Shown here in pieces: positions 22,353 to 31,082 of a DNA stretch of 44,871 bases (the stretch's first letter is position 1; each line of letters begins with the position of its first letter). This stretch comes from Klebsiella pneumoniae (GTDB lineage: Bacteria; Pseudomonadota; Gammaproteobacteria; Ga0077536). Below the pieces are notes generated by a model. That model did no database searches. It saw only the letters and a list, made by a program, of their open reading frames with translations, and had not been told where the DNA came from. The position numbers and the translations under genes were made by a program. The stretch spans positions 1 to 44,871 of the forward strand of contig CAMCQE010000018.1 of the NCBI GenBank assembly GCA_945876945.1. Reading direction: 5' to 3'.

Positions 22353-24890
22353 ATGAGCCATCAGCATCCTCCCGCCGCCCTTCATGCTGATCACGTGGAC
22401 CTGAACGACGACCGCGTGGCCTTGAGCAAGGAGGCGCTGAAGCGCTCCTTCCTCGACAACCTGTTCTACATTCAGGGCAAATTCCCCGCGCTGGCGACGA
22501 AAACCGATTACTACCTGGCGCTGGCCTACGCGGTCCGCGACCGTACCTTGCAGCGCTGGATCAGTACCGCCGCGGCCTACACCGCGCAGGGCTCGCGTAC
22601 GGTGGCGTATCTCTCTGCGGAATTCCTGATGGGGCCGCATCTGGGCAATAACCTGATCAACCTCGGCATCACGGAGCTCGTGCGTCAGGCGGTGAGCGAA
22701 CTCGGGCTCAATCTGGACGAACTGCTGGAGCAGGAGGTGGAGCCGGGCTTAGGCAACGGCGGGCTCGGGCGTCTGGCCGCGTGCTTTATCGATTCGCTGG
22801 CCAGCCTGCAGATTCCGGCCATGGGCTACGGCATTCGCTACGAATTCGGCATCTTTCAACAGGAAATTGTAGACGGCTGGCAGGTAGAGAAAACCGATAA
22901 GTGGCTGCGCTACGGTAACCCCTGGGAAATTGCGCGGCCCGAATGGGCGGTGGCCGTGAAGTTTGGCGGCTACACGGAAGCCTATACCGACGAGCGCGGC
23001 CGGCATCGGGTGCGCTGGATCCCGGGCCGGGTGGTGAACGGGGTGCCCTACGACACGCCGATTCTCGGCTACCGCAGCAACACCGCCAACACGCTCCGCC
23101 TGTGGTGCGCCGAAGCGCCCGAGTCTTTCGATTTTTCGATCTTCAATCGCGGCGACTACTACGGCGCGGTCAATCAGAAGATGACCAGCGAGAATCTGAC
23201 CAAGGTGCTCTATCCCAATGACGAGCAGATTCAGGGCAAGGAGCTGCGCCTCGAGCAACAGTATTTCTTTGTGTCCTGTTCCCTGCAGGACATGTTGCGA
23301 ATCATCGGCGTGCAGAAAATTCCGCCCGAGCGCTTCCACGAGAAATTCGCTGTGCAGCTCAACGACACCCATCCGGCGATTGCGGTGGCGGAGCTGATGC
23401 GCCTGCTGGTGGATGAACTCGGCATGGAGTGGGATCTCGCCTGGGACATCACGCGCAAGACCTTTGGTTACACCAATCACACGCTGCTGCCGGAAGCGCT
23501 GGAGCGCTGGCCGCTGGATCTCTTCGGACGCCTGCTGCCGCGACATCTGGAAATCATCTACGAGATCAACACCCGTTTTCTGGACGAAGTGCGCATCGCC
23601 TTTTTTGGTGACGATGAGCGCGTGGCGCGGATGTCGCTCATCGATGAAACCGGCGAGCGTTACGTGCGGATGGCGCATCTGGCCTGCGCCGGCAGCCATG
23701 CGATTAACGGCGTGGCGGCCCTGCATTCCGAACTCCTCAAGACCGACGTCTTGCGCGACTTTCACGAACTCTGGCCAGCCAAGTTCGGCAACAAAACGAA
23801 CGGCGTGACGCCGCGCCGCTGGATCGTGCTGGCCAATCCCAAGCTAGCCCGCTGCATCAGCGCGCAAATCGGCGAGGAGTGGATTCGCGATCTGGACCAG
23901 CTACGCCGACTCGAACCCTTGACTGAAGACGCCGGTTTTCGCGAGCAGTGGCGGGCGATCAAACTGGCGAACAAAACCTCGCTTGCCGGGCTCATTCAGG
24001 CGCGCGTGGGGCTGACGGTCAATCCGGCGGCGATCTTCGATGTGCAGGTCAAACGGATTCACGAGTACAAGCGCCAGCATTTGAGCATCCTGCACGTGAT
24101 AGGCCTCTATCACCGCCTGAAGACCGATCCGACTTTCGAGATGGAGCCACGCGTCTTCATCTTTGGCGGCAAGGCGGCGCCGGGGTATTTCATGGCCAAG
24201 CTCATCATTCGCCTGATCACAGCGGTGGCCGAAATTGTGAATCGCGATGCGGGCGTGCGCGACCTGTTAAAGATTGTCTTCATTCCCAACTTCAGCGTGA
24301 CCAACGGCCAGCACATTTACCCGGCCGCCGATTTATCCGAGCAAATTTCGACCGCCGGCAAGGAAGCCTCCGGCACGGGCAATATGAAGTTCCAGATGAA
24401 CGGTGCGCTCACCATCGGCACCATGGACGGCGCCAACATCGAGATTCGCGACGAAGTGGGGGCGGAGAACTTCTTCCTGTTTGGCATGAGCACGCCCGAG
24501 GTCGCGGCCTTGCGCGTGGCGGGTTATCGGCCTGCGGACATTGTCGAGACCAACGACGAAGTCCGCGAGGTGCTCAATCTGGTGCGGGAAGGCTTCTTCT
24601 CGCGCGGGAATACCGAACTCTTCCAGCCGCTGGTCGACAATCTTCTCCAGCACGATCCCTACATGGTGCTGGCCGACTATCAGGCCTACGCCGACTGCCA
24701 GCAGCGGGTGAACCTGAGCTATCGCGATACGGAGCGCTGGACCCGCATGTCGATTATGAACACCGCCCGCTCCGGCAAGTTCTCCTCCGACCGCACCATC
24801 CGCGAGTACTGCGCCGAGATCTGGCGCGTGCGCGCGGTGCCGGTGAAGTTGCTCACGCAGGAAGAGGTCAAAAGCGGGCTGATTCAGTAG
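22353..24890 (+). CDS. glgP: Glycogen/starch/alpha-glucan phosphorylase
   Basis: An 845-residue GT35 phosphorylase that releases glucose-1-phosphate from glycogen or maltodextrin. Diagnostic blocks: YLSAEFLMGPHLGNNLINLG (~95), LGNGGLGRLAACFIDSLA, and the catalytic-site loop QLNDTHPAIAVAELMRLL. VKRIHEYKRQ and the pyridoxal-phosphate site EASGTGNMKFQMNGALTIGT (the Lys carries PLP) are also present. The length matches the family (~815-850). The ATG at 22353 follows CGGAG by 7 bases and precedes the first conserved residues; an upstream TTG in frame is less likely. No glycogen synthase or branching enzyme is nearby. It ends 6 bases from the convergent hydrolase stop. Confidence 0.95.
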   Translation: MSHQHPPAALHADHVDLNDDRVALSKEALKRSFLDNLFYIQGKFPALATKTDYYLALAYAVRDRTLQRWISTAAAYTAQGSRTVAYLSAEFLMGPHLGNNLINLGITELVRQAVSELGLNLDELLEQEVEPGLGNGGLGRLAACFIDSLASLQIPAMGYGIRYEFGIFQQEIVDGWQVEKTDKWLRYGNPWEIARPEWAVAVKFGGYTEAYTDERGRHRVRWIPGRVVNGVPYDTPILGYRSNTANTLRLWCAEAPESFDFSIFNRGDYYGAVNQKMTSENLTKVLYPNDEQIQGKELRLEQQYFFVSCSLQDMLRIIGVQKIPPERFHEKFAVQLNDTHPAIAVAELMRLLVDELGMEWDLAWDITRKTFGYTNHTLLPEALERWPLDLFGRLLPRHLEIIYEINTRFLDEVRIAFFGDDERVARMSLIDETGERYVRMAHLACAGSHAINGVAALHSELLKTDVLRDFHELWPAKFGNKTNGVTPRRWIVLANPKLARCISAQIGEEWIRDLDQLRRLEPLTEDAGFREQWRAIKLANKTSLAGLIQARVGLTVNPAAIFDVQVKRIHEYKRQHLSILHVIGLYHRLKTDPTFEMEPRVFIFGGKAAPGYFMAKLIIRLITAVAEIVNRDAGVRDLLKIVFIPNFSVTNGQHIYPAADLSEQISTAGKEASGTGNMKFQMNGALTIGTMDGANIEIRDEVGAENFFLFGMSTPEVAALRVAGYRPADIVETNDEVREVLNLVREGFFSRGNTELFQPLVDNLLQHDPYMVLADYQAYADCQQRVNLSYRDTERWTRMSIMNTARSGKFSSDRTIREYCAEIWRVRAVPVKLLTQEEVKSGLIQ

Positions 24891-24896
24891 CCCGCG

Positions 24897-25715
24897 CTAA
24901 GCGATGATTTGCCGGCGTCGCAAGAAGGCGAGGCAGGCTTCGGCCAGTTGCTCGGGTTGCTCCATCATGATCAGATGCCCCATGCCCTTGGCGATGCCGC
25001 CTTCGCCGAGACCGTTCGGGATCCCGGCCAGCGTCTCCATCACCGCCTGTTCCGGAATGTGGTAGTCGGCCTCGCCCTTGAAGAGAAAAATCGGGCACTG
25101 GATCTGGTGCAGCTTGTCGCGCACATCGTGATCGTTCCAGGCGTCCATGTCGGCGACGCAGGTTTCCTGATAGGTCGCCCGGTGCTGCCACTTCGACTCC
25201 AGCACTTTCAAGGGATCGCAGGGGTAGTACATGGCGGAAGTTGAGGCGTTGTCGGTCAGGGCGTGAAAACCCGGAAAGGTGTGCGGATCCGCATAGCTCG
25301 AAAGGAAAGAAATCGAGCCGGTGCGCGCGGCAGATTCAAACGCCATCCCGGCGCGAATCCCGCCCGGGTAATTGCAGGCGAGCTGCAGCGTCATGTCGCC
25401 GCCGATGCCGCTGCCGCAGACCACGGGCTGCTCGCCGGGGCATACCGTTTCGATGAAATGCCATACCCATTCGGCGTAGTCGGGCATTTTGCGGAAAGGC
25501 TTCCAGTTGACCGGCATGGATTTGGCGTGGCCCGGCAGATCCGGCGCGATCACGCGGAAGCCCGCGGCGGCCATCAGCGGCATGAAGTAATGCCATTGCA
25601 GCGAGCAGGCCCAGCCCATGTGGATGCAGATCAGCGGAATGCCTTCGCCGCACACGTCGTAGTACACGCGTGCGCCGTCGACCTGGGCATAACGACCGGT
25701 AATGTCGTGCGTCAT
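24897..25715 (-). CDS. Alpha/beta-hydrolase-fold protein with altered nucleophile elbow
   Basis: A 272-residue alpha/beta-hydrolase protein. LICIHMGWACSLQWHYFMPL carries the HxxW-like oxyanion region, followed by VIAPDLPGHAKS. The acid and base are in LFKGEADYHIP (Asp) and GMGHLIMMEQPE (His). The elbow reads VVCGSGIGGDMTLQLA where GHSMGG is usual, so the Ser (S102) is one place early and Gly occupies the nucleophile position. It may be inactive as an esterase or have a different chemistry. It is the last gene of an apparent operon with the SCP2-like protein (12-base gap) and acyl-CoA synthetase, with AAGGAG before its start. The substrate is unknown. Confidence 0.8.
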   Translation of the reverse strand: MTHDITGRYAQVDGARVYYDVCGEGIPLICIHMGWACSLQWHYFMPLMAAAGFRVIAPDLPGHAKSMPVNWKPFRKMPDYAEWVWHFIETVCPGEQPVVCGSGIGGDMTLQLACNYPGGIRAGMAFESAARTGSISFLSSYADPHTFPGFHALTDNASTSAMYYPCDPLKVLESKWQHRATYQETCVADMDAWNDHDVRDKLHQIQCPIFLFKGEADYHIPEQAVMETLAGIPNGLGEGGIAKGMGHLIMMEQPEQLAEACLAFLRRRQIIA

Positions 25716-25727
25716 GGGCGTTCTCCT

Positions 25728-26108
25728 TCAGGCGTCCGCGCGTAAATCGCGCAGGGCCGACAGCATGAGGTGGGTAGATTCGTAGAGCCGGTTGGCCTGG
25801 AGCAAATCGCCATCGACCATGATTTCGCCAGTATCGAGCAGATGTCCCAGCGCGCGAGTGCCGCTGCGCAGCGCCTGCCAGACGGGCAATGGGGCGGCGA
25901 TCATGTAGTCCCAGCCGAGTGGATTGGCCATTGGGAAGTACACCATGGTGTCGATGATCTTGCCGCCGTAGAGCTTCAGCCAAAACCGCTGGTCGCCGAG
26001 GCACAGCAAGACTTTGACATCCGACCAGCGGGTAGCGGTGGCAAAGGCTTCGTCGGCATTGAGCTGCGCTTGCAGCGCCTGAACGAAATCGAGACTGGGA
26101 AACGGCAT
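25728..26108 (-). CDS. SCP2-like sterol/lipid-carrier domain protein
   Basis: A 126-residue cytoplasmic protein resembling the SCP-2 sterol-transfer fold: a five-stranded sheet pattern (SDVKVLLCLGDQRFWLKLYG, then GKIIDTMVYFP). It ends with the typical segment (SGTRALGHLLDTGEIMVDGD, then LLQANRLYESTHLMLSALRD). Such domains bind long-chain acyl-CoAs or sterols. The ATG at 26108 has GGAGG 9 bases upstream. It lies between an acyl-CoA synthetase (41-base gap) and an alpha/beta-hydrolase gene (12-base gap) on the same strand, consistent with handling a hydrophobic CoA ester. The family call is from pattern only. Confidence 0.65.
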   Translation of the reverse strand: MPFPSLDFVQALQAQLNADEAFATATRWSDVKVLLCLGDQRFWLKLYGGKIIDTMVYFPMANPLGWDYMIAAPLPVWQALRSGTRALGHLLDTGEIMVDGDLLQANRLYESTHLMLSALRDLRADA

Positions 26109-26149
26109 CACCTGGTTCCTCCGTGGAAAGCGCGTTCGGGTCGTCAGTA

Positions 26150-27772
26150 TCAGGAAATTTTTGGCGCCCCCGCGCCCACGAACTGCACCCGCAGTTCGCG
26201 CTTCAACACTTTGCCCGTCGCGTTGCGCGGCAGCGCCTCGATGATCGCGATGTCGTTCGGCACCTTGAACTTCGCTAGCCGGCTCACGCAATGGCTGAGC
26301 ACAATCGTGAGGTCGATGGTGGCGCCCGGTTTGAGCGCGAGCACGGCGAGTCCCACCTCGCCCCATTTTTCGTGCGGCACGCCGATCACGGCGGCTTCGG
26401 CCACCTGCGGTAGCTGATACAGCACGTTTTCTACTTCCGCGGGATACACGTTCTCGCCGCCCGAGATGTACATGTCTTTCCAGCGGTCGACGATGTAGAC
26501 GAAGCCCTCATCATCCTTTCGCGCGGCGTCGCCGGTTTTGAGCCAGCGCCCTTCAAAAGCGGACGCGGTGGCGTCGGGGCGATTCCAGTAGCCCGGGGTG
26601 ATGTTGGGGCCGGCGACCCAGAGTTCGCCAATTTCATCTGCCCCGCAGTCCTGCCCGTGCTCGTTCACGATGCGCATTTCGGTGTGCATGAGCGCTTTGC
26701 CGGTCGAGCCAATTTTGCGCAGGGCGTCGGCAGGATTGAGCGCGATGCAGGCCGGGCTGGTCTCTGTCATGCCAAAACCCTGCGCCATCAACACCCCGCG
26801 ACTGGCCCAGGTTTCCATGATGGTGAGCGCGCAGGGCGCGCCGCCGACGCCGGCCACGCGCAGGCGGGAGAGGTCGGTTTGCTCAAATTCGGGATGCTGC
26901 ATCATGAACTGATAGGGCGCCGGCACGCCGAAAAAATGGGTGATGCCCTGCGCCGGATCGCCCAGCACCCGCAGCGTCGTCGCGGGGTCGAAAGCCTTCA
27001 TGATCACCACCGTGCCACCGGCGTGGAGCACCGGATTGGAATAGCAGTTGAGCCCGCCGGTATGGAACAGCGGCAGGATATTGAGATGCACCGTCTCCGG
27101 GCTGATGCCGGTGGGGATCCCGAGGTTGACCGCGTTCCAGAAGTTCATGCCGTGGGTGATCATCGCGCCCTTCGGGTGGCCGGTCGTGCCCGAGGTGTAC
27201 ATGATGGTGATGACGTCGTCATGCGTCAGCGCTGCACGCGTCACCGGCTGGCCGGCAAAGCCTTGCATCATGCCTTCATAGGGATTGTTGGCGGCGGCGC
27301 TATCGATACACAGCAGGTTCGCCACGCCACACCGCTGCTGGAGGGCGTCGGCCGTGGCGCTGAAGCTTGCGTCGTGCACGAGGAGCAGCGGCTGGCTGTC
27401 GTTCAGGATGTATTCGAGTTCGGTCACCGTCAGGCGCCAGTTCAAGAGCACGCAGATACTGCCGGTGCGCGCGCAAGCAAACTGGATGTCGAAGTACTCA
27501 ACGCCATTTTGCGCCAGCACCGCGACGCGATCGCCGCGCCCGATCCCCAGCGACTGCAAATAGGCCGCAAACGCATCGGCCCGGGCGTGCAGGGCGGCGT
27601 AGCTGAACTGGCGATCCGTGCCGAGGTCGCGAATGGCTTCCTTGTCTGGCCGCTGCAAATGATGGTGGTCGAGCCAGTCGTAGGCGGGTACCGCGCCGTG
27701 TCCGCGCGGGCGGGAGGAGGTCATGGAGGCCTCTGCCTCGGCGCTGGGCGTGAAATCAAAAGCAGCAGACAT
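26150..27772 (-). CDS. AMP-forming acyl-CoA synthetase
   Basis: A 540-residue ANL-superfamily ligase that activates a carboxylic acid with ATP and CoA. Motifs in order: MYTSGTTGHPKGAMITH (P-loop-like A3), ILPLFHTGGLNC (A4), and MAQGFGMTETSPA (A5). ELWVAGPNITPGYWNRP, WLKTGDAARKDDEGFVYIVD (A7), RWKDMYISGGENVYPAEVEN (A8) and the catalytic Lys in LPRNATGKVLKRELR (A10) complete the set. It is the first gene of a three-gene unit with SCP2-like and hydrolase genes. GGGGGA lies close to the ATG at 27772; an internal ATG ~16 codons later is also possible. Chain length and substrate cannot be told. Confidence 0.92.
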   Translation of the reverse strand: MSAAFDFTPSAEAEASMTSSRPRGHGAVPAYDWLDHHHLQRPDKEAIRDLGTDRQFSYAALHARADAFAAYLQSLGIGRGDRVAVLAQNGVEYFDIQFACARTGSICVLLNWRLTVTELEYILNDSQPLLLVHDASFSATADALQQRCGVANLLCIDSAAANNPYEGMMQGFAGQPVTRAALTHDDVITIMYTSGTTGHPKGAMITHGMNFWNAVNLGIPTGISPETVHLNILPLFHTGGLNCYSNPVLHAGGTVVIMKAFDPATTLRVLGDPAQGITHFFGVPAPYQFMMQHPEFEQTDLSRLRVAGVGGAPCALTIMETWASRGVLMAQGFGMTETSPACIALNPADALRKIGSTGKALMHTEMRIVNEHGQDCGADEIGELWVAGPNITPGYWNRPDATASAFEGRWLKTGDAARKDDEGFVYIVDRWKDMYISGGENVYPAEVENVLYQLPQVAEAAVIGVPHEKWGEVGLAVLALKPGATIDLTIVLSHCVSRLAKFKVPNDIAIIEALPRNATGKVLKRELRVQFVGAGAPKIS

Positions 27773-28110
27773 CTTTCCCCCTGGATTTGTTTTTCTGGTG
27801 TGCGTGTCGCTGGGCTAAAGCATAGCGATGGCGTCTGCAAGAGGCGAATCTGTCCGGCAATCTCGCGTCTGATGCTGCGTGGAGCCGTTTAGTGGCGGCA
27901 CTAAATGCAGAAAGGAAACGGCCAAAGCAAAAACTAACGGCACGCCTTTGCAACTTAGTCTGGGGGTGGTGGGCCGGTCCGCAAAAAATCTCATGAAACC
28001 GGCTCAAAAAGCGGGCGGATCGCGCTATGCAGGACCCGCGTGGCATGGGTTAGACTCCAGCCCATACCCCGTGCCGCAACGCTGAAACCAGTCTTCAGGA
28101 GACCCGGACC
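27773..28110. other. Intergenic region between divergent acyl-CoA synthetase and AOR genes
   Basis: 338 bases, visibly less GC-rich than the flanks, with no supported gene. It should hold two divergent promoters. It includes an 18-base inverted repeat (27888-27905) and a TAGACT-like -10 near 28048 for the AOR gene. CAGGAG just before 28111 is the AOR ribosome-binding site. Confidence 0.6.
27888..27905. promoter_or_regulatory. Inverted repeat, candidate operator
   Basis: TTTAGTGGCGGCACTAAA consists of perfect 7-bp arms separated by 4 bases. Its size and placement between two divergent catabolic units fit a dimeric regulator site. No regulator gene is adjacent, so the binding protein is unknown. 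Confidence 0.45.
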
Positions 28111-29937
28111 ATGAGTTGGCAACGCAAGATTTTGAGAGTCAATTTGAGCGCAGGGACCTGCGTCTCCGAGCCGCTCAACATGGAATGGGCTGAGGCCTAT
28201 CTTGGGCAGCGCGGCCTGGCCACCAAATACCTGATGGAAGAAATCGACCCCAAGGTCGATCCGCTTTCCCCCGAGAACAAACTCATCATCGCCACCGGCC
28301 CGCTGACCGGCACGATGGCCTCCACCGGCGGCCGCTGGTCGGCGGTCACCAAGGGCGCATTGACCGGCGCCATTGCCTGCTCCAATTCGGGCGGCCAGTT
28401 TGGCGGCGAACTCAAGAATGCCGGCTGGGACTTCATCATCATCGAAGGCCGCGCGCCGACCCCGGTGTATCTGTACATCGAAAACGATAAGGCCGAGCTG
28501 AAAGACGCCACCCACCTGTGGGGGCGCTCGATTTGGGAAGCCGAGCCGGCGATCAAGGCCGCGCATCACGATCCCCTCATTCGCGTGGCTTCCATTGGCC
28601 CGGCCGGCGAGACCTTGGCGCGCTACGCCTGCATCGTGAACGATCTGCATCGCGCCGCTGGCCGCTCTGGCGTGGGCGCCGTGATGGGCTCGAAGCAACT
28701 CAAGGCCATCGCCGTGCGCGGCTCAGTGGGCACCAAGGTGGCGGACGGCAAAGCCTTCATGGCGGCGGTTTCCGGCGCCAGCACCGCGCTTGCCCAGAGC
28801 GAAGGCCGCATGGGCTTCACGCGTTACGGCACGATTCCCATGATGGACATTACCGGCGGCTTTGGCGCCTTGCCCACGCGCAACAACCGTCAGGTGCAGT
28901 TCGAGGGTTCGGACAAACTCAACGCCACGGCGATGCAAACGCCGAACGCCAACGGGCACACCAACCTCATCACCAACGGCGCGTGCTTTGGCTGCACCAT
29001 CGGCTGCGGTCGGATCTGCCACATCGACCCGCAGCACTTCTCGGTGAAAGACCGCCCGCAGTACCACCATGCGTCCGGCGGTCTGGAATACGAAACCGCC
29101 TATGCGCTCGGCGCGGCCGTGGGCGTAGACGACATGGACGCCGCGACCTTCGCCGGCTTCATGTGCAACGAATACGGCATGGACCCCATCTCCCTCGGCG
29201 GTTCGATTGCGGCGGCGATGGAGTTGTTCGACATTGGCGCCATCACCGAAGCCGACACCGGCGGGCTCAAGCTCGAGTTCGGTGACGCGCACATGCTCTG
29301 CCAGTTGGCGGAAATGACCGGTAAGGGTGAAGGCTTCGGCCGCGACATCGGCCTTGGTTCCAAACTGCTCTGCGAAAAGTACGGGCACCCGGAACTCTCC
29401 ATGGCCGTGAAGGGCCAGGAATTCGCCGCCTACGACGGTCGCGCGATGCAGGGTATGGGCCTCGCCTACGCCACCAGCAACCGCGGCGCGTGCCATCTGC
29501 GCGCCAATCCTTACGCCCACGATTTCGGCTCCACCGAAACCCCGGGCAAGGCCAAGGTGGTCATGAAAACGCAGAACGTGATTGCGGCGATCGACTCCAC
29601 CGGTCTGTGCGTGTTCACGCTGCACGCTGGCGCCACTGAAGAGCATTACGCCTCGCAGGTGAGTGCGGCGGTAGGCAGCGAGTGGACGGTGCAGCGCATG
29701 CGCGAAACCGGCGAGCGCATCTGGAATCTGGAGCGTCAGTTCAATCTGGCGGCCGGGCTTACCGCCAAAGACGACACCTTGCCGACGCGCATTCTGGCCG
29801 AGCCGGCACCGAGCGGCGCGGCCAAAGGCTTGGTCTGCAAGCTGCCCGAGATGCTGCCGGAGTACTACCAGCTCCGCGGTTGGTCGGCGGACGGCGTGCC
29901 GGAACAGGCCACGCTGGAGCGTCTGCAACTCAACTAG
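28111..29937 (+). CDS. Tungsten-type aldehyde:ferredoxin oxidoreductase
   Basis: A 608-residue AOR-family enzyme, expected to bind a bis-pyranopterin tungsten (or molybdenum) cofactor and a [4Fe-4S] cluster and to interconvert aldehydes and acids. Cluster ligands are C292, C295 and C299 (CFGCTIGC) plus C500 (STGLC). The N-terminal pterin-binding region (GRWSAVTKGALTG, then SNSGGQFGGELKNAGWDFII) is clear. The DLHRAAGRSGVGAVMGSKQL block and AYATSNRGACHLRANPY are hallmarks. CAGGAG precedes the ATG. A MoaD-like gene follows after 10 bases, as in other AOR loci. No ferredoxin-like or flavin subunit is adjacent, so the electron acceptor is unknown. The aldehyde is probably an intermediate of the surrounding catabolic genes. 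Confidence 0.9.
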   Translation: MSWQRKILRVNLSAGTCVSEPLNMEWAEAYLGQRGLATKYLMEEIDPKVDPLSPENKLIIATGPLTGTMASTGGRWSAVTKGALTGAIACSNSGGQFGGELKNAGWDFIIIEGRAPTPVYLYIENDKAELKDATHLWGRSIWEAEPAIKAAHHDPLIRVASIGPAGETLARYACIVNDLHRAAGRSGVGAVMGSKQLKAIAVRGSVGTKVADGKAFMAAVSGASTALAQSEGRMGFTRYGTIPMMDITGGFGALPTRNNRQVQFEGSDKLNATAMQTPNANGHTNLITNGACFGCTIGCGRICHIDPQHFSVKDRPQYHHASGGLEYETAYALGAAVGVDDMDAATFAGFMCNEYGMDPISLGGSIAAAMELFDIGAITEADTGGLKLEFGDAHMLCQLAEMTGKGEGFGRDIGLGSKLLCEKYGHPELSMAVKGQEFAAYDGRAMQGMGLAYATSNRGACHLRANPYAHDFGSTETPGKAKVVMKTQNVIAAIDSTGLCVFTLHAGATEEHYASQVSAAVGSEWTVQRMRETGERIWNLERQFNLAAGLTAKDDTLPTRILAEPAPSGAAKGLVCKLPEMLPEYYQLRGWSADGVPEQATLERLQLN

Positions 29938-29947
29938 GCCCTTGTCG

Positions 29948-30214
29948 ATGCGCATTGCGATCAAACTGGTCGGCATGCTCATCGACCAAATTCCTGCGGG
30001 CGGCCCACTTGGCGCCCGCCCGCAGGGCCCCAAGCCGCTGGATCTGCCAGTGGCCTGCACGCTGGCCGATTTGCTCAACATCGTTGGGCTCAAGGCCGAC
30101 GTCGAATACTTCGCGATGATTAACGACGAGCACATCCCGGCCGAGCGCCTCGCGGCGCATGTGCTGCGCGAGGCCGACAGCGTGGTGCTGTTTCCGCCGC
30201 TCAAGGGCGGTTAG
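29948..30214 (+). CDS. MoaD/ThiS-like sulfur-carrier protein paired with AOR
   Basis: An 88-residue beta-grasp protein ending in Gly-Gly (PPLKGG), the thiocarboxylate-forming tail of MoaD and ThiS. SVVLFPPLKGG and ALINIV-like strands (TLADLLNIVGL) fit the fold. Next to an AOR gene it most likely supplies sulfur for the dithiolene of the tungsten/molybdenum pterin, as a dedicated MoaD. The ATG at 29948 lies 10 bases after the AOR stop; the ribosome-binding site is weak (CTAGG), suggesting coupling to AOR translation. A terminator follows, so AOR and this gene form a two-gene operon. Confidence 0.85.
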   Translation: MRIAIKLVGMLIDQIPAGGPLGARPQGPKPLDLPVACTLADLLNIVGLKADVEYFAMINDEHIPAERLAAHVLREADSVVLFPPLKGG

Positions 30215-30223
30215 GCTGCCCCT

Positions 30224-30254
30224 CGCCCCGCCGTTCGCGCGGGGCGTTTCGTTT
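30224..30254 (+). terminator. Intrinsic terminator after the AOR operon
   Basis: An 8-bp perfect stem CGCCCCGC/GCGGGGCG with a 7-base loop is followed by TTTCGTTT, a good intrinsic terminator just after the MoaD-like gene. Confidence 0.8.
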
Positions 30255-30280
30255 CAGCTTTAAGCACGGGAGATTTCTCA

Positions 30281-30973
30281 ATGAGCATTCGCGCACGCTT
30301 TTTGCGCCCCTTGCTGGGTGCTGCGCTCTGCTGGCTGGCCGGTACTGCGGTTTGCGCCGAGCCCGCTGCCACTGCCGGCAGTCAGGACACGGCAAAAATT
30401 GCTGAACTCCAGGCGCAGGGCAAACAGGTTCATATCCATATCCCGATTTTCAGTCAGGGCCTGCGTTTTGCTTTTCCGCTCGGCTTTGTCTCGGAATACG
30501 AAGGCACCAAGGAATTTCAGTACATCCAGGAATTCGTGCCGAAGGGCGAAACCCTTGCACAGTGGTCGCAGATGCTGAGCGTGATGGGCGCACAGGATCT
30601 GGCGCAGAAAAACACCTTGCTGACCCCAGTGATCTACGCGAACAAGATGGCCGAAGGCTTCCAGAAAGACTGCCCGACTTCATTCAGCGCGAAGGGCGTT
30701 GGTACGCTGAAGTTTGGCCCGCACGACGCCTATCTGGCGCTCATGGCCTGCGGCACCACCGACTATGCGGGCACCAAGGTCAGCGAAAGCATGTTGCTGG
30801 TGGTCATCAAGGGAGAGCGCGATTTCTACAGCCTGCAGTGGGCTGAGCGAGGTAAGCCTTCGAGTTCACCCCTGCCGCTGGATGAAGAGATCTGGGGTAA
30901 GCGGTTCAGGCAGCTGGATCCGATTGAACTATGCCCGGCTGATCCCAAAGCCGCCTGCGGTGGCGGGCAGTAG
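30281..30973 (+). CDS. Secreted protein of unknown function
   Basis: A 230-residue protein with a signal peptide (RFLRPLLGAALCWLAGTAVC, then AEPAA). The mature protein begins with a low-complexity Ala/Gly stretch and contains Cys in KDCPTSF, MACGTT, ELCPADPKAACGGG. These four could form two disulfides in the periplasm. A segment FAFPLGFVSEYEGTKEFQYI precedes a W-containing helix; I recognise no domain. GGGAG lies 8 bases before the ATG. It follows the terminator of the AOR operon and precedes the CaiB-type gene by 109 bases, so it probably has its own promoter. Confidence 0.75.
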   Translation: MSIRARFLRPLLGAALCWLAGTAVCAEPAATAGSQDTAKIAELQAQGKQVHIHIPIFSQGLRFAFPLGFVSEYEGTKEFQYIQEFVPKGETLAQWSQMLSVMGAQDLAQKNTLLTPVIYANKMAEGFQKDCPTSFSAKGVGTLKFGPHDAYLALMACGTTDYAGTKVSESMLLVVIKGERDFYSLQWAERGKPSSSPLPLDEEIWGKRFRQLDPIELCPADPKAACGGGQ

Positions 30974-31082
30974 CAGGGCGCGCGGCCTTGGCGTGCTCAA
31001 GCCATCAGGCAGGGCGCTGGCAACACGGCGGACGCTTGTGCGCCGCTGTTGATCTCAATTCAAAGACGGCAGCAGGACGCGC

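Noticed and set aside
26657-27892. A 411-codon open frame on the plus strand opposite the acyl-CoA synthetase
   Set aside because: The minus strand has all ANL ligase motifs; the plus frame is an antisense shadow.
28723-30204. A 493-codon open frame antisense to the AOR and MoaD-like genes
   Set aside because: It spans two well-identified sense genes and their junction; it has no motif and no initiation site.
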